Shown here piece after piece: positions 63,521 through 64,000 of a stretch of 64,000 nt of DNA (position 1 is the stretch's first letter; every line of letters begins with the position of its first letter). Under the pieces are notes generated by a model that was given only the letters and a program-made list of their open reading frames with translations, was not told where the DNA came from and made no database searches. The position numbers and the translations under genes were made by a program. Where the stretch lies: the NCBI RefSeq assembly GCF_033807715.1, contig NC_084596.1:41774458-41838457 (forward strand), read 5' to 3'. The stretch comes from Cololabis saira (lineage: Eukaryota; Chordata; Actinopteri; Beloniformes; Belonidae).

Positions 63521-64000
63521 TGCACAAAGAAAAAAAAATCTTCCCCTCTCAAATATTTTTTTCCTGCATGGCCCTAATACTCTTCCGTACTCCATAGTCT
63601 GTTTTAAAAATGAAATAAAAAATTATATAACATCCATAAAGTTACTATCAAAAGAAAATCAGTCTATACATGATTTATGTGAAACCATGTCAAAGTCTCT
63701 TACTCTTTAAGTTACAATCTTGCTACGCTTAAACACTTTTGTTGAAATGTCAACCCCTGTCATTATTTTATTTTGCGATTATTTTATTTATTTATTTTGT
63801 TTTATTTTATTTAATCTTATAAGATTATCTTAGAAAACAAATGTATAGGTATACATATTCGCTTGTGTGTTGTGAGCTTGTTATGTTTCAGATGCAAGCA
63901 AATGTTTCCTCAAATGAATTTTGTACTTTGAAATGTTAAATAAAGTTAAAAAATAAATAAAAAATCCCCCCAAAGTCAAGGAAACTCATTTTAAATTGAT

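Overview
The window is teleost fish nuclear DNA. It has small exons split by introns packed with DNA transposons: many hAT-type copies with 8-bp target duplications, TTAA- and TAA-flanked elements, Tc1 relics, non-LTR 3' ends and a tRNA-derived SINE. The four protein-coding genes are vertebrate genes with canonical GT-AG splice sites. There are no operons, phage genes, CRISPR arrays, rRNA genes or stand-alone tRNA genes.

Layout from left to right: (1) 1280-5044, + strand, the last three coding exons of aldh9a1 (carnitine/GABA-pathway aldehyde dehydrogenase), with a poly(A) signal at 5275. (2) 5834-7688, - strand, a relic of hormad1 (meiotic HORMA protein): two recognisable exons, one frameshifted, no 5' half found, and a TAA-flanked transposon directly beside the better exon. 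(3) 8699-12823, - strand, complete prdx1 (198 aa 2-Cys peroxiredoxin) with a TATA box and a consensus antioxidant response element. (4) 12.9-22.2 kb, intergenic: hAT elements, a Tc1 transposase fossil, L1/L2-like fragments, a (TCTA)44 microsatellite and a nested CCGG-flanked element. (5) 22264-32266, + strand, complete nasp (502 aa histone H1/H3 chaperone, 12 coding exons) with an E2F/E-box/ETS promoter. (6) 32.3-36.2 kb, intergenic repeats. (7) 36259-56992, - strand, complete coding part of gpbp1l1 (vasculin-like 1, 496 aa, 10 coding exons), with a CpG-rich promoter region near 61.3-61.9 kb and possible 5'-UTR exons between. (8) 61.8-64 kb, a + strand splice donor that may belong to a divergent gene, then repeats.

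The order and orientation prdx1(-), nasp(+), gpbp1l1(-) match human 1p34.1 as I know it, where AKR1A1 and CCDC17 lie between them. Those two are not seen here. The genes do not form one pathway. They share a neighbourhood: redox defence (prdx1), S-phase histone supply (nasp), a GC-rich-promoter transcription factor (gpbp1l1) and aldehyde metabolism (aldh9a1). I found no new multi-gene system. The most informative features are the hormad1 relic, transposon insertions dated by empty sites within the same window, a possible Ginger-like element, and opposed purine/pyrimidine tracts around the last exons of nasp.
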